Notes: generated by a model not told the origin, from the letters alone. Shown: positions 1-10,265, numbered from the stretch's first letter. The stretch is DNA of 36,553 nucleotides from Alphaproteobacteria bacterium (GCA_029978325.1 JAPOJR010000016.1:1-36553), one strand, 5' to 3'. Translations and numbers: made by a program.

Positions 1-16
1 GAGTGCGCATCATTTG

Positions 17-43
17 TTAGCACTCACCCAACCTGAGTGCTGA
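17..43. promoter_or_regulatory. CIRCE operator (HrcA binding site) upstream of groES
   Basis: A near-perfect inverted repeat, TTAGCACTC - 9 nt - GAGTGCTGA, matches the CIRCE consensus (TTAGCACTC-N9-GAGTGCTAA) with one mismatch in the last bases. It lies about 120 nt upstream of the groES start, as expected for HrcA repression of the chaperonin operon; HrcA is the known repressor of this element. An extra GAGTGC sits at bases 1-6, facing the left arm, but the window edge prevents judging it. The promoter itself is probably upstream of or overlapping the left edge. Confidence 0.93.
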
Positions 44-165
44 TTTTTCGCTTGCATCTGATGGGCCGGCTCCTTACATCCGCTGGTATCCCGGGCACCG
101 TCGTTGGACGGCGTTCGCGGGACTGACATTCTGATCTCAAGACCACTGTTTAAGGGAGCTCCCGT

Positions 166-456
166 ATGCGCTTCAGGCCGTTGCACGACCGCGTATTGGT
201 ACGCCGCGTCGAGTCCGAACAGAAGACCGCTGGCGGCATCATCATTCCGGACACCGCCCAGGAAAAGCCGATGGAAGGCGAAATCATCGCCGTCGGGTCC
301 GGTCGTATTGCCGACGACGGCAAGGTTACGCCGCTCGACGTCAAGGAAGGCAACCGCATCATTTTCGGCAAATGGTCCGGCACCGAAGTCAAGGTTAACG
401 GCGAAGAGCTGTTGATCATGAAAGAGTCCGACATCATGGGCATTCTGGAAGGCTAA
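166..456 (+). CDS. groES: Co-chaperonin GroES (Hsp10)
   Basis: This is a 96-residue protein of standard GroES length. It forms the heptameric lid that caps GroEL and encloses folding substrates in the cytoplasm. The family start ([12 protein letters not shown]) is followed by the mobile-loop region with [13 protein letters not shown] around residues 24-36. The dome and C-terminal strand follow, ending [11 protein letters not shown]. An AGGGAG ribosome binding site lies 7 nt before the ATG. The gene lies 65 nt upstream of groEL in the usual groES-groEL order, and the CIRCE element upstream indicates heat-shock control by HrcA. Nothing is atypical. Confidence 0.98.
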   Translation: MRFRPLHDRVLVRRVESEQKTAGGIIIPDTAQEKPMEGEIIAVGSGRIADDGKVTPLDVKEGNRIIFGKWSGTEVKVNGEELLIMKESDIMGILEG

Positions 457-515
457 TCGCTTCTCCATTTCGCCTGTTCACCAGATACCAACTTCGATCC
501 AAAGAAGAGGGATAA

Positions 516-2180
<1,665 letters not shown>

Positions 2181-2214
2181 TCCAGCCGCTGCGCTCGACC
2201 CCCGAGTACAGGCA

Positions 2215-2251
2215 GAGGCCGCACCCTACCGGGTGCGGCCTCTTGCTTTTT
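2215..2251 (+). terminator. Rho-independent terminator of groESL
   Basis: A perfect 12-bp GC-rich stem (GAGGCCGCACCC, loop TACC, GGGTGCGGCCTC) is followed by TTGCTTTTT. It lies 34 nt after the groEL stop. Confidence 0.9.
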
Positions 2252-2300
2252 CCGGCGGGGCTGACCGCCGTCTGGCCCCGTGGACCCAAGGGTATCCTGC

Positions 2301-2334
2301 GAAGGGAGGCTGTTGTCTGGCGCAGCCTCCCTTC
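2301..2334. terminator. Hairpin between convergent groEL and metY
   Basis: A perfect 12-bp stem (GAAGGGAGGCTG with CAGCCTCCCTTC, 10-nt loop) lies 11 nt past the metY stop. It lacks a T-run on either strand, so it may be a weak terminator or a 3'-end stabilising hairpin for the minus-strand metY transcript. Confidence 0.45.
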
Positions 2335-2345
2335 GCGCGCGTTGC

Positions 2346-3629
2346 TTAGCTGAGCGCCTGGCTCAGATCGGCAATGATATCGTCGATGTGCTCGATGCCA
2401 ATGGACAGGCGCACATAGCCGGGGGAAACGCCTGTGGCCTCCTGCTCCTCAGCCGACAACTGGCTGTGGGTGGTGGTGGCCGGATGGATCGCCAGGCTGC
2501 GGGCGTCGCCGATATTGGCGACGTGATAGAACATCTGCAACTTGTCGATGAAGGCCTTGCCAGCATCGGCGCCGCCCTTAAGGACCATGCCCATCAGCGC
2601 GCCGTACTTGCCGCCCAGATAGCGGTCGGCCCGAGCCTTGGCTTCTCCGGTCATCAGGCCGGGGAAGATGACGCTTTCGACCGCCGGATGCTTCGACAGG
2701 AAGTCGGCGACCTTCACCGCGTTCTCGCAATGCCGCTCCATCCGCAGCGCCACGGTCTCCACGCCCTGGATGGTCAGGAAGGCGTTGAACGGCGACATGG
2801 CGGAGCCAAGATCGCGCAGCAGGGTGGTGCGGGCCTTAATGATATAGGCGACGGGTCCGATGGGCTTCACCGCTTCCGTCCAGACAGCGCCGTGGTAGGA
2901 CGGGTCCGGTTGGTTCAGGTAGGGCTGGCGCGCCTTATGGGCCTCCCAGTCGAAATTGCCGCCATCGACGATCATTCCGCCGATAGAGGTGCCATGGCCG
3001 CCCAGATACTTGGTGGTCGAATAGACGACCACTGCCGCGCCATGCTCGAACGGCCGGCAAATCACCGGAGCCGCCGTGTTGTCCATGATCAGCGGAATGC
3101 CCAGCGGCCGGCCGATGTCGGCGACTTCCTTGATCGGGAACACCCTTAGCTTCGGGTTCGGCAGGGTCTCGGCGTAGTAGGCGCGGGTTTTGTCGTCGGT
3201 CGCACGGGCGAAGGCCTGCGGGTCTGCTGGGTCAACGAAGCGAACCTCGATGCCCATGTCCTTGAAGGTATTGGCAAACAGGTTCCACGTGCCGCCATAG
3301 AGGTCGGTCGATGTTACGATATTGTCGCCGGCGTGCGCGATATTCTGCACGGCAAACGCGCTGGCCGCCTGCCCGGAGCTTACCGCAAGGGCAGCGGCGC
3401 CGCCTTCCATGGCTGCGATCCGTTGTTCCAGCACATCCGCGGTCGGGCCGCCGATGCGGGTGTAGATCGGGCCCAATTCCTGTAGCGAGAACAAGGCCGC
3501 TGCATGGGCTGTATCGCGGAATTGATAGGACGTCGTCTGGTGGATCGGCACCGCGACGGCCCCGGTGGCCGGGTCCGCCCGATAGCCTGCGTGAAGACCG
3601 AGTGTCTCTGGGTTTTTTGAAGTGCTCAT
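2346..3629 (-). CDS. metY: O-acetylhomoserine aminocarboxypropyltransferase (sulfhydrylase), Cys/Met PLP family
   Basis: This 427-residue cytoplasmic PLP enzyme most likely makes homocysteine from O-acetylhomoserine and sulfide. It is a fold-type I Cys/Met metabolism enzyme. The N-terminal motif is PETLGLHAGYRADPATGAVAVPIHQTTSY. The PLP lysine is K207 in VVYSTTKYLGGHG, and D183 (MDNT) is placed to bind the pyridine nitrogen. The 'TKYLGGHGTSIGG' form and length fit MetY better than MetB/MetC or MetZ. The ATG at 3629 is chosen because it starts the conserved N terminus; an in-frame ATG at 3680 would add 17 unconserved residues. It stands alone, reading toward groEL. O-succinylhomoserine use cannot be excluded. 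Confidence 0.9.
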   Translation of the reverse strand: MSTSKNPETLGLHAGYRADPATGAVAVPIHQTTSYQFRDTAHAAALFSLQELGPIYTRIGGPTADVLEQRIAAMEGGAAALAVSSGQAASAFAVQNIAHAGDNIVTSTDLYGGTWNLFANTFKDMGIEVRFVDPADPQAFARATDDKTRAYYAETLPNPKLRVFPIKEVADIGRPLGIPLIMDNTAAPVICRPFEHGAAVVVYSTTKYLGGHGTSIGGMIVDGGNFDWEAHKARQPYLNQPDPSYHGAVWTEAVKPIGPVAYIIKARTTLLRDLGSAMSPFNAFLTIQGVETVALRMERHCENAVKVADFLSKHPAVESVIFPGLMTGEAKARADRYLGGKYGALMGMVLKGGADAGKAFIDKLQMFYHVANIGDARSLAIHPATTTHSQLSAEEQEATGVSPGYVRLSIGIEHIDDIIADLSQALS

Positions 3630-3698
3630 ACTGGGACCGCTCTCGACGTTGGGGTGGAAAGAAGCGCCACGTAAGCACAAATCTGCGACGAAAGCGCT

Positions 3699-3759
3699 AA
3701 AAAAAATGCAAATTCACCGATCTATATAACGATTTCATTATATAGATCGGTGAATTTGC
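3699..3759 (-). terminator. Long AT-rich inverted repeat with T-run, terminator of the ABC transporter operon
   Basis: A perfect 22-bp inverted repeat has arms at 3708-3729 and 3738-3759 and an 8-nt loop. On the minus strand it is followed directly by eight T residues (plus-strand A at 3699-3706). It lies 28 nt past the stop of the ABC ATPase gene, so it fits an intrinsic terminator. It also lies just upstream of metY (3629), so it could double as a regulatory site for that gene. The stem is unusually AT-rich compared with the other terminators here. Confidence 0.8.
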
Positions 3760-3787
3760 CGGCCCGCCAAAGGCGACCAAGCTCTGA

Positions 3788-4585
3788 CTATAGGTTCGGA
3801 TTGTGTCGGGATGTGCGATGCAAGGGGGTAATGGTCAGGCCGGCCGCTTCATCAGCCTGGATCACAGCCTCCACGCCATAGGCCGTGCGGATGCGCGTCG
3901 TCGTCAGCACGGCTGCCGGCGGACCATCCGCCAAAATCTGGCCGCGTTCCAGCAGTAGCAGCCGGTTGCACCAGCGCGCGGCCAGTCCCAGGTCGTGCAT
4001 GGAGACAAGCACGCCGTTGCCAGCGTCCGCCAGGGTTCTGAGCGTTTGCATCAGGTCGATCTGATGGCCGGGATCGAGGCCGGCGGCAGGCTCGTCCGCC
4101 AGCAGAAGCGGCGCTTCCTGCGCCAACGCCCTCGCCAATAGCACTCTGGCGCGCTCGCCACCCGATAACGCCGTCGCCGGCCGGCCTGCCAAATGGGCTA
4201 CGTTGGCTTGTTGCATCGCGCGGGCGACTGCCCGGCGGTTGCTTTGGCGGCCTCCTTTGGCGCTGCCGTGATGCGGCAACCGCCCGAGCCCAACCAACCG
4301 GCCGACCGCTATGGGCCATGCGATTTCCCGTTCCTGCGGCAACCAGGCGAGACGGCGGGCGCGGTCTGCCGGGGCCAATTGCTCCAGCTCGTCGCCGCCA
4401 AGGGTGATGATACCGCTTTGCCGTGGCAGCAGCCCTTGCGCGGCCTTCATCAGGGTTGTCTTGCCCGCGCCGTTCGGCCCGATCAGGCCGACGATCTCCC
4501 CAGGCTCAACCGACAAGGACACGCCGCCGATCACCGTCTGCTTTGCCAGTGCGACGTGCAGGTCGCGGACTTGGAGCAGGCTCAT
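3788..4585 (-). CDS. ABC transporter ATP-binding protein, cobalamin/Fe3+-siderophore type
   Basis: This 265-residue nucleotide-binding subunit is of the BtuD/FecE class and powers uptake through the adjacent permease. Walker A is GPNGAGKTT near residues 36-44. The Q-loop region is LPQERE, the signature is LSGGERARVLLARAL, Walker B is LLLADEPAAGLD and the H-loop is SMHDLGLAARW. It is the last gene of a three-gene operon. Its start overlaps the permease stop by 4 nt, implying translational coupling. It is followed by a long inverted-repeat terminator. The substrate cannot be read from the ATPase; cobalamin, haem and ferric siderophore are all possible. Confidence 0.92.
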   Translation of the reverse strand: MSLLQVRDLHVALAKQTVIGGVSLSVEPGEIVGLIGPNGAGKTTLMKAAQGLLPRQSGIITLGGDELEQLAPADRARRLAWLPQEREIAWPIAVGRLVGLGRLPHHGSAKGGRQSNRRAVARAMQQANVAHLAGRPATALSGGERARVLLARALAQEAPLLLADEPAAGLDPGHQIDLMQTLRTLADAGNGVLVSMHDLGLAARWCNRLLLLERGQILADGPPAAVLTTTRIRTAYGVEAVIQADEAAGLTITPLHRTSRHNPNL

Positions 4586-5589
4586 TCGGCGGCCCGCCTA
4601 TCGCTGAGCACCAGCCAGACAAAGAACGGTGCACCGATCAAAGCCGTAATCACGCCCAGTTTTAAATCGCGATCCGGCGCGGCCAGCCGCACGGTCAGGT
4701 CCGCGGCAAGCAGCAGTGCGGCGCCGCCCAGCGCGGAAGCAGGTAGCAGCTTTGATGGTTGTGCTCCAACCAGCGGCCGCAGCAGATGCGGGACCACCAA
4801 CCCGACAAATCCAATGGCCCCCGCCACCGCGGTCGCAGCGCCAACCGCCAGAGCCGTCCCAACCACGGTCAGCAGACGAACCCGCCCGAGATGCACGCCG
4901 AGCGACGCAGCCGCATCCTCCCCAAGCGTCAGCGCATCGAGACTGCGCGCCGTCAGCGCGAGCAATCCCCAACCGGCCACCATAAACGGCGCAGCAATCG
5001 CCACATGGTCCATCGAACGGTCAGCCAACGAGCCCAGCAGCCAGAACATGATCTCATAGGCGGCGAACGGGTTGGGAGACAGGTTGAGCGTCAGCGATAC
5101 CAATGCTCCGGCCAAACTGGATACGGCGATTCCCGCCAGGATCACCCGCAAAGAGCCTCCCTTAGGGCCGGCGATGGCGAATACCAGCAGGACGGCAATC
5201 AGAGCGCCGGCCAATGCCATAGCCGGCAGGGCCAGCGGGACCCATCCCGCCAACCCGGTGTAAAACGCCAGGACGGCGCCAAACGAAGCCGCGCCGGATA
5301 CACCGATAAGCCCGGGCTCGGCCAGCGGATTGCGGAGATAGCCCTGCAACACCGCCCCCGCCAGACCCAGGGATAGTCCGGTGGCGAGGCCCAGAATGGC
5401 GCGGGGCAGCCGAATTTCGCGCATCACCAGCGCGACCGCGTCCTGGCCCGGGGCAGGATAGAACAACGCCGAGATGCCATCGACGACGCCGATGCCCGAA
5501 ACGCCGGTCAGTAAAGACGCGGCGAACAAGATGGCGACTACGGTGGCTAGTATCGCCAACAACAGGGGGTAGGGCACCGGCTCACTCAT
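4582..5589 (-). CDS. FecCD/BtuC-family ABC transporter permease
   Basis: This 335-residue inner-membrane permease has about 8 to 10 hydrophobic segments. Family hallmarks include RLPRAILGLATGLSLGLAGAVLQGYLRNPLAEPGLIGVSGAASFGA near residues 60-110 and the C-terminal GAIGFVGLVVPHLLRPLVGAQPSKLLPASALGGA. The latter contains the region contacting the ATPase. It overlaps the binding-protein gene upstream by 8 nt and the ATPase gene downstream by 4 nt, so all three are surely one operon. A homodimer with two ATPases is the family rule. No TonB-dependent receptor is present in the window. Confidence 0.92.
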   Translation of the reverse strand: MSEPVPYPLLLAILATVVAILFAASLLTGVSGIGVVDGISALFYPAPGQDAVALVMREIRLPRAILGLATGLSLGLAGAVLQGYLRNPLAEPGLIGVSGAASFGAVLAFYTGLAGWVPLALPAMALAGALIAVLLVFAIAGPKGGSLRVILAGIAVSSLAGALVSLTLNLSPNPFAAYEIMFWLLGSLADRSMDHVAIAAPFMVAGWGLLALTARSLDALTLGEDAAASLGVHLGRVRLLTVVGTALAVGAATAVAGAIGFVGLVVPHLLRPLVGAQPSKLLPASALGGAALLLAADLTVRLAAPDRDLKLGVITALIGAPFFVWLVLSDRRAAE

Positions 5590-6562
5590 CGGTCATGCCT
5601 TGTCCCTTGGCATAGGCGCGGCCGACGGCGGCGAGGTGCTCCGCGGTCGCAACGGTTGCCGGCGTCGCGCATACTGCGGCGGCGCCATTCACCGCGACGG
5701 CAGGTGGATGACCGATCAAGCCATGAACCGCGGGGTGATCGAGCACGGCTTCGCCTTGGGATGGTTGGCCGTATCGCACGGGCACCAGCAACACTTGCGG
5801 CTTGCCCAAAACCAGGCGTTCCAGAGGTAAGCGGGCCGTATCGGTCAGCCTCAGGTCCGCAGCGATGTTGCGAAGGCCGGCAGCGGCCATCAGGCTGTCC
5901 ATCAATGTACCCGCACCGGCAGTATAGCTGTTGGCGTCCAGGAAGATCGCCCGCACGGGAGGTGAGCCGGCAATTGCCGCCGCCAGGCGTTCGAGCCGCG
6001 CACTGACCGCACCCGCTAAAGCTTCCGCGGTCGCCTCCCGTCCCAGCACCCGCCCCATTCTGCGCAGGTCCGACGCGATGGCGTCGATGCTGGTGGCCGA
6101 AGCGAACCGTTCGACCCGTACGCCAAGCTGTTCCAACAGCCGTACCGTGACGGGCGTTGTGTAGGCGCCCGCCAATACCAGGTCGGGCTTCAAGCGGAAG
6201 ACATCCTCTGCCGCGCCGGAGGTTACCGAAAACGCGGTTGCCTCCGCCGCCATCGCCGATGACTGCGGTTCCCTAGCCAAATGCGAAACGGCGACCAACT
6301 GCCCCGGAGCTGCGATCAGCATGGCCAGTTGGTCGGTACAGACGTTGAGAGATACGACGCGCGCCGGAACTGCGGCGAAGCAAGGCAGGGCCAGCACCGC
6401 TGCTGCGACCGCGCCTGCTGCGCCCAATCTGGCGATGGCCCGCCACGGGCGCAGCGCGCTCCATAAACCGCGTCCGCTGAAAAGCGATCGTATCAACCGC
6501 CCGATAATTTTTGGCCTGTGGCGCAACGTGCGTCTCCGAAGCAATCGGAGAGGAGATACCAC
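5582..6562 (-). CDS. Periplasmic substrate-binding protein, BtuF/FhuD-like, of the ABC importer
   Basis: This 326-residue helical-backbone binding protein (class III, PF01497 type) should capture the ligand in the periplasm. The mature part begins near AVPARVVSLNVCTDQLAMLIAAPGQLVAVSHLAREP. It continues with FRLKPDLVLAGAYTTP and LLEQLGVRVERF, typical of the family. A hydrophobic export segment (ARLGAAGAVAAAVLALPCFA) lies unusually far in, after about 45 Arg-rich residues. The true start may therefore be internal, for example a TTG at codon 23; no start has a convincing ribosome binding site. Its neighbours fix the role as the binding protein of this importer. The ligand is unresolved: cobalamin or an iron chelate. 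Confidence 0.85.
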   Translation of the reverse strand: MVSPLRLLRRRTLRHRPKIIGRLIRSLFSGRGLWSALRPWRAIARLGAAGAVAAAVLALPCFAAVPARVVSLNVCTDQLAMLIAAPGQLVAVSHLAREPQSSAMAAEATAFSVTSGAAEDVFRLKPDLVLAGAYTTPVTVRLLEQLGVRVERFASATSIDAIASDLRRMGRVLGREATAEALAGAVSARLERLAAAIAGSPPVRAIFLDANSYTAGAGTLMDSLMAAAGLRNIAADLRLTDTARLPLERLVLGKPQVLLVPVRYGQPSQGEAVLDHPAVHGLIGHPPAVAVNGAAAVCATPATVATAEHLAAVGRAYAKGQGMTDE

Positions 6563-6623
6563 GCCCAGACGATAGGTGTGGAAAAAGTATCGGCGGGTTT
6601 GGGCGTGACGGACTAGAACGGAG

Positions 6624-6642
6624 CCCGATCAGGATGATCGGG
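6624..6642. repeat. Short inverted repeat downstream of the hydrolase gene
   Basis: An 8-bp perfect stem (CCCGATCA, loop GGA, TGATCGGG) lies in the 153-nt gap between the minus-strand hydrolase stop (6716) and the binding-protein start (6562). There is no T-run on the minus strand, so it is at most a weak terminator. Nothing else was recognised in this gap. Confidence 0.4.
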
Positions 6643-6715
6643 GGAAGCCGCTCTTAGTTTATGACAGTCGGGCAATGTTCTCCGTTCAAACGAACCCATT
6701 CGAACGGGAATTACC

Positions 6716-7381
6716 TTAGGCCGCCGCTTCTTCCGCTGCCCGTTCCGCCGTCCGCTTGTCCAAATAGCGTTCCACTGTCTTTACCATCGGGTCGATGTGA
6801 TTGCCGAAGGTATGGGTCGCGCCCGGAATCCGATCAAAATCAATTGAAATTCCGCGTTGCGCCCGCAGCTTCTCCACCAGCTTCTTAACCGCGTCTTCCT
6901 GCACAATCTCATCCTGGCCGGCATGCAGGAACAGGCCGGACGATGGGCACGGCGCCAGGAAGGAAAAGTCATAGAGATTCGCCGGCGCGCCAATGGACAG
7001 AAACCCGCCGATTTCCGGCCGGCGCATCAGCAGTTGCATGCCGATCCATGCGCCGAAGGAATAGCCGGCGACCCAGACGTCCTTTGAGTCCGGCTTCAAC
7101 GACTGCATCCAGTCCAACGCGGCGGCGGCATCGGACAACTCGCCCTCGCCGCGGCCATAGGTCCCCTGGCTGCGGCCGACGCCGCGGAAATTGAAGCGCA
7201 ACACGGAATACCCGCGGCGTTTGAAAATTTGAAACAGTTCATAGACCACCCGATTGTTCATTGTCCCGCCATGCTGGGGATGCGGGTGCAAGATCACGGC
7301 CATTGGGCCATCGGTGTCTGTGTAATGGTGGTAGCGGCCTTCAAGGCGACCGTCGGGTCCGTTAAAGATGACCTCGGGCAT
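6716..7381 (-). CDS. Alpha/beta hydrolase of the COG2945 type
   Basis: This 221-residue cytoplasmic alpha/beta-hydrolase-fold protein has no signal peptide. The nucleophile elbow is GYSFG with Ser108. The likely acid is Asp157 in HAGQDEIV, and the catalytic His is His190 in GATHTFG. The oxyanion-hole region is HPHPQHGGTMNN near residues 32-43. The motif LRFNFRGVGRSQG near residue 61 is typical of this small conserved family. The physiological substrate is unknown. It is divergent from the sulfur operon, sharing a 174-nt intergenic region with it. The C terminus is Ala/Glu-rich (AERAAEEAAA) and probably disordered. Confidence 0.85.
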   Translation of the reverse strand: MPEVIFNGPDGRLEGRYHHYTDTDGPMAVILHPHPQHGGTMNNRVVYELFQIFKRRGYSVLRFNFRGVGRSQGTYGRGEGELSDAAAALDWMQSLKPDSKDVWVAGYSFGAWIGMQLLMRRPEIGGFLSIGAPANLYDFSFLAPCPSSGLFLHAGQDEIVQEDAVKKLVEKLRAQRGISIDFDRIPGATHTFGNHIDPMVKTVERYLDKRTAERAAEEAAA

Positions 7382-7463
7382 AGGGCGGTGCTCGATTTCC
7401 TGTTATTGTGTTGGTCTGAACAAAAGGTACTCTCGTCAGCGATACTGCCCTACACGGAACATT

Positions 7464-7492
7464 TTGATTCGCTGTGCCTGCCATTATATAGC
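7464..7492 (+). promoter_or_regulatory. Candidate sigma-70 type promoter for the sulfur operon
   Basis: TTGATT and TATAGC are separated by 17 nt, about 64 nt before the first cysteine desulfurase start, in the divergent gap with the hydrolase gene. It was judged by eye only, and alternative boxes such as TTATAT overlap it. Confidence 0.4.
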
Positions 7493-7555
7493 ATCGTACA
7501 TTCGGAAATCATCTGAAATCGACGGTGTCGTCTTCGTGACTGGAATTGTGGCCGA

Positions 7556-8656
7556 ATGACCAGAACGGCTGTTTATCTCGACTACAACGCCACGGCTCCT
7601 GCGGCCCCGGGCGTTGCACGGGCAATGGCGGATGCTGTCGCGCTTGGCGGCAACGCGTCCTCAGTCCATGCGAAAGGCCGCGCGGCGCGGCGATTGATTG
7701 ACGGCGTTCGCGGCAAAGTCGCTCTGGCCGTGGGGTCGAAGCCAGCGAATGTCATATTCACCAGCGGCGGGACGGAAGCCAACCGCTTGGCCCTGACCGC
7801 CTCCGGCAAGCCGCGGGTATTGGCAAGCGCCGTCGAACACCCGGCGGTGACGGCGTATTGCCCACCGGGCAATCTGTTGCCCGTCGACGCCGACGGCCGG
7901 CTGGACCTTCAGGCGCTGCGGGCTGCCTTGGCTCAGGACGGCGCGGGCGCCATTGTCTCGTTGATGCTCGCAAACAATGAAACCGGTGTCCTGCAGCCGG
8001 TGGCAGAAGCCGCCGCCATTGCGCATGCGGCCGGCGCAATCCTGCACTGCGACGCGGTTCAGGGCTTTGGCAAAATGCCTGTCGACATGGCGGCGCTCGG
8101 CGTCGACCTGTTGACCGTCTCGGCCCACAAGGTGGGTGGCCCGGCTGGGGTTGGCGCACTGGTTCTGGCGAACGGCTTGCTGCTGTCCAGTACCCGCGCT
8201 GCCGGCGGCCAGGAGCAGGGCAGGCGGTCCGGCACCGAAAACTTGGCTGGCATAGCGGGTTTTGGCGCTGCGCTCGATCATCTGGGCGGCATGCTTGCGG
8301 ATTGCGATCGCCAGTCCGTACTGCGCAAACGGCTGGAAGCTGCGCTGCGACCGGATGCGGTGGTGTTCGGACTGGATGCGCGCCGGCTGGCCAACACGGT
8401 TTGCGTGGCCATGCCGGGCGTCGCGGCGGAAACCCAGGTGATGGCGTTTGACCTTGCCGGATTTTGCGTCAGCGCCGGCGCTGCCTGCTCCAGCGGCAAG
8501 GTGCAGGCAAGCCCGGTACTGCTGGCGATGGGCGTGGCGCCGGAGCTGGCAGCCACGGCGATCCGCGTCAGTTTTGGCTCTGGGACGACAGTCGAGGAGA
8601 TCGACGCCTTTGCAGCCCAGTGGAAGCTGTTGTACGGACGCAGACAGGCGGCTTGA
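7556..8656 (+). CDS. Cysteine desulfurase (NifS/IscS-like class V aminotransferase), first copy
   Basis: This 366-residue PLP enzyme should take sulfur from L-cysteine and form an enzyme persulfide. The start VYLDYNATAPAAPGV matches the IscS/NifS N terminus. PLP lysine K192 lies in LLTVSAHKVGGPAG. FTSGGTEANRLAL near residue 68 is the cofactor phosphate region. The mobile-loop cysteine is C311 in SAGAACSSGKVQASPVLLAMG. The protein is shorter and more divergent than the second desulfurase downstream. It opens an operon with another desulfurase, a ferredoxin and MnmA, so a role in Fe-S or tRNA sulfur supply is likely. Which acceptor it serves cannot be told. Confidence 0.9.
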   Translation: MTRTAVYLDYNATAPAAPGVARAMADAVALGGNASSVHAKGRAARRLIDGVRGKVALAVGSKPANVIFTSGGTEANRLALTASGKPRVLASAVEHPAVTAYCPPGNLLPVDADGRLDLQALRAALAQDGAGAIVSLMLANNETGVLQPVAEAAAIAHAAGAILHCDAVQGFGKMPVDMAALGVDLLTVSAHKVGGPAGVGALVLANGLLLSSTRAAGGQEQGRRSGTENLAGIAGFGAALDHLGGMLADCDRQSVLRKRLEAALRPDAVVFGLDARRLANTVCVAMPGVAAETQVMAFDLAGFCVSAGAACSSGKVQASPVLLAMGVAPELAATAIRVSFGSGTTVEEIDAFAAQWKLLYGRRQAA

Positions 8657-8697
8657 GAGGCGTGACAGACGCCCGGCCAGACCTTATGTGTTGGCCT

Positions 8698-9870
8698 ATG
8701 AATATGCCGATCTATCTTGACTACCAGGCGACCACTCCCACCGATCCGCGTGTGCTGGAGGTGATGTTGCCGTATTTCGGCGAATTGTTCGCCAACCCCC
8801 ATTCCGCGGAGCATGCTGCCGGACGGGCGGTCGAGGCGCGGGTCGAGGAGGCCCGTGGGGAGATCGCCGCGTTGATCGGCGCGGAGGCGCGGGAGGTTGT
8901 GTTCACCTCCGGCGCAACCGAAGCGAACAACATGGCGATCCTGGGCGCGGGCCGGTTCCGCGCCACGGCGCCCAAGCCGCGCACACATGTAATTACGCTG
9001 GCAAGCGAGCACAAATGCGTGCTGGAGAGCATGCGCCAGTTGGAACGCGAGGGATTGCGCCTCGATATTCTGCCGGTGCAGGCGGACGGTTTGGCCGACC
9101 TCTCGCTGTTGGAACGGACGATCAGCGACGACACAGCGCTGGTCTCGGTCATGGCCGCCAACAACGAAATCGGCGTGTTGCAGCCCATCGCCGAAATCGG
9201 GGCGCTCTGCCGGGCGAAGGGCGCGTGGTTCCATAGCGACGCCGCCCAGGCGTTCGGCAAGGTGACGTTGGACGTTGCCGCCCAAAATATCGACCTGCTC
9301 AGCATCTCCGGACATAAGATTTATGGGCCGAAAGGCATTGGCGCGCTCTATGTCCGCCGCCGCCCGAGAATCCGTCTGCAACCGCTGTTTTTCGGCGGTG
9401 GACAAGAGCGCGGCCTGCGGTCCGGGACCTTGCCGTCACCGCTCTGCATCGGCCTGGGCGAGGCGGCGCGTGTCGCCGCGTTGGACATGATAGCTGACGC
9501 AGAACGCCTCGCCGGGTTACGCGACCGGTTGTGGCAGAGGCTCAGGGCTGGATTTCCGCAAATACAGGTAAACGGATCGATGCAGCACCGATTGCCGCAT
9601 AATCTGAACCTGACATTTCCCGGAATCGATGCGCAGGCGCTGTTGGCAGCCGTGCCGGACCTGTCGCTTTCGACGGGCTCAGCCTGCTCCTCTGCCGCAA
9701 TCGATCCGTCCTATGTGTTAGCAGCGCTCGGCCTGAGCGACGCGGACGCGCGGTCCAGTATCCGTCTGGCGGTCGGCCGGCCGACGTCGGTAGAGGACGT
9801 GGATCGCGCTGCCGACAGGCTGGTGAGCGCCGCGCAATCGCTGGCCGCGGCTCGCCCTGCGGCTGAATAG
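8698..9870 (+). CDS. Cysteine desulfurase (IscS-like), second copy
   Basis: This 390-residue PLP-dependent cysteine desulfurase is closer to canonical IscS than its upstream neighbour. It begins [25 protein letters not shown], with [12 protein letters not shown] near residue 32. PLP lysine K207 lies in [34 protein letters not shown] is near residue 233. The active cysteine is C330 in [22 protein letters not shown]. The start is uncertain among ATG 8698, ATG 8704 and GTG 8662; the ATG at 8698 is chosen because homology begins immediately after it. It lies 41 nt after the first desulfurase and 61 nt before the ferredoxin. Likely partners are Fe-S assembly or MnmA-directed sulfur relay. Confidence 0.92.
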   Translation: MNMPIYLDYQATTPTDPRVLEVMLPYFGELFANPHSAEHAAGRAVEARVEEARGEIAALIGAEAREVVFTSGATEANNMAILGAGRFRATAPKPRTHVITLASEHKCVLESMRQLEREGLRLDILPVQADGLADLSLLERTISDDTALVSVMAANNEIGVLQPIAEIGALCRAKGAWFHSDAAQAFGKVTLDVAAQNIDLLSISGHKIYGPKGIGALYVRRRPRIRLQPLFFGGGQERGLRSGTLPSPLCIGLGEAARVAALDMIADAERLAGLRDRLWQRLRAGFPQIQVNGSMQHRLPHNLNLTFPGIDAQALLAAVPDLSLSTGSACSSAAIDPSYVLAALGLSDADARSSIRLAVGRPTSVEDVDRAADRLVSAAQSLAAARPAAE

Positions 9871-9931
9871 CGGGTGCAAATCGCGCCTCACCCCTTGCCC
9901 CGACTGCCGGGAAACGGCTATGGAGGCACCC

Positions 9932-10261
9932 ATGCCGAAAGTCACATTCATCTCCCCCAATGGCGAGCGCACCACATTGGAGCCGCCGGCGGGACTGTCC
10001 TTGCTGGATATCGCCCGCAAGTACAACATCGATATCGAAGGCGCTTGCGAAGGTTCGCTTGCGTGCTCGACCTGTCACGTCATTGTCGACCCGGAATGGT
10101 TCGATAGTCTGGACGAGGCCAGCGAAGATGAGGAAGACATGCTAGACCTTGCGTTCGGCCTGACCGAAACCTCGCGGCTTGGCTGTCAGATCATCATTAC
10201 GGACGAATTGGACGGCATCACGGTGACCCTGCCTTCCGAAACCCGCAATATGCTTGGATAA
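9932..10261 (+). CDS. fdx: [2Fe-2S] ferredoxin, adrenodoxin/Isc type
   Basis: This 109-residue electron carrier has cluster ligands C39, C45, C48 and C85 (C-x5-C-x2-C...C in [14 protein letters not shown] and RLGCQI), the vertebrate-type/Isc ferredoxin pattern. The acidic helix [26 protein letters not shown] is the usual partner-docking region. A GGAGG site 5 nt before the ATG at 9932 favours this start over the in-frame ATG at 9920, which overlaps it. In the Isc pathway this ferredoxin delivers electrons for sulfur reduction on the scaffold, consistent with the two desulfurase genes just upstream. No iscU, iscA or hscAB is present in the window. Confidence 0.93.
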   Translation: MPKVTFISPNGERTTLEPPAGLSLLDIARKYNIDIEGACEGSLACSTCHVIVDPEWFDSLDEASEDEEDMLDLAFGLTETSRLGCQIIITDELDGITVTLPSETRNMLG

Positions 10262-10265
10262 GTAC

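Noticed and set aside
3630..3710. SAM-II riboswitch in front of metY
   Set aside because: A GATTTG-like string and a T-run are present, but the conserved pseudoknot segments of SAM-II are not found in order.
6563..6715. Cobalamin riboswitch upstream of the BtuF-like gene
   Set aside because: No B12-box or the conserved core could be found by eye on the minus strand; only a short hairpin is present.
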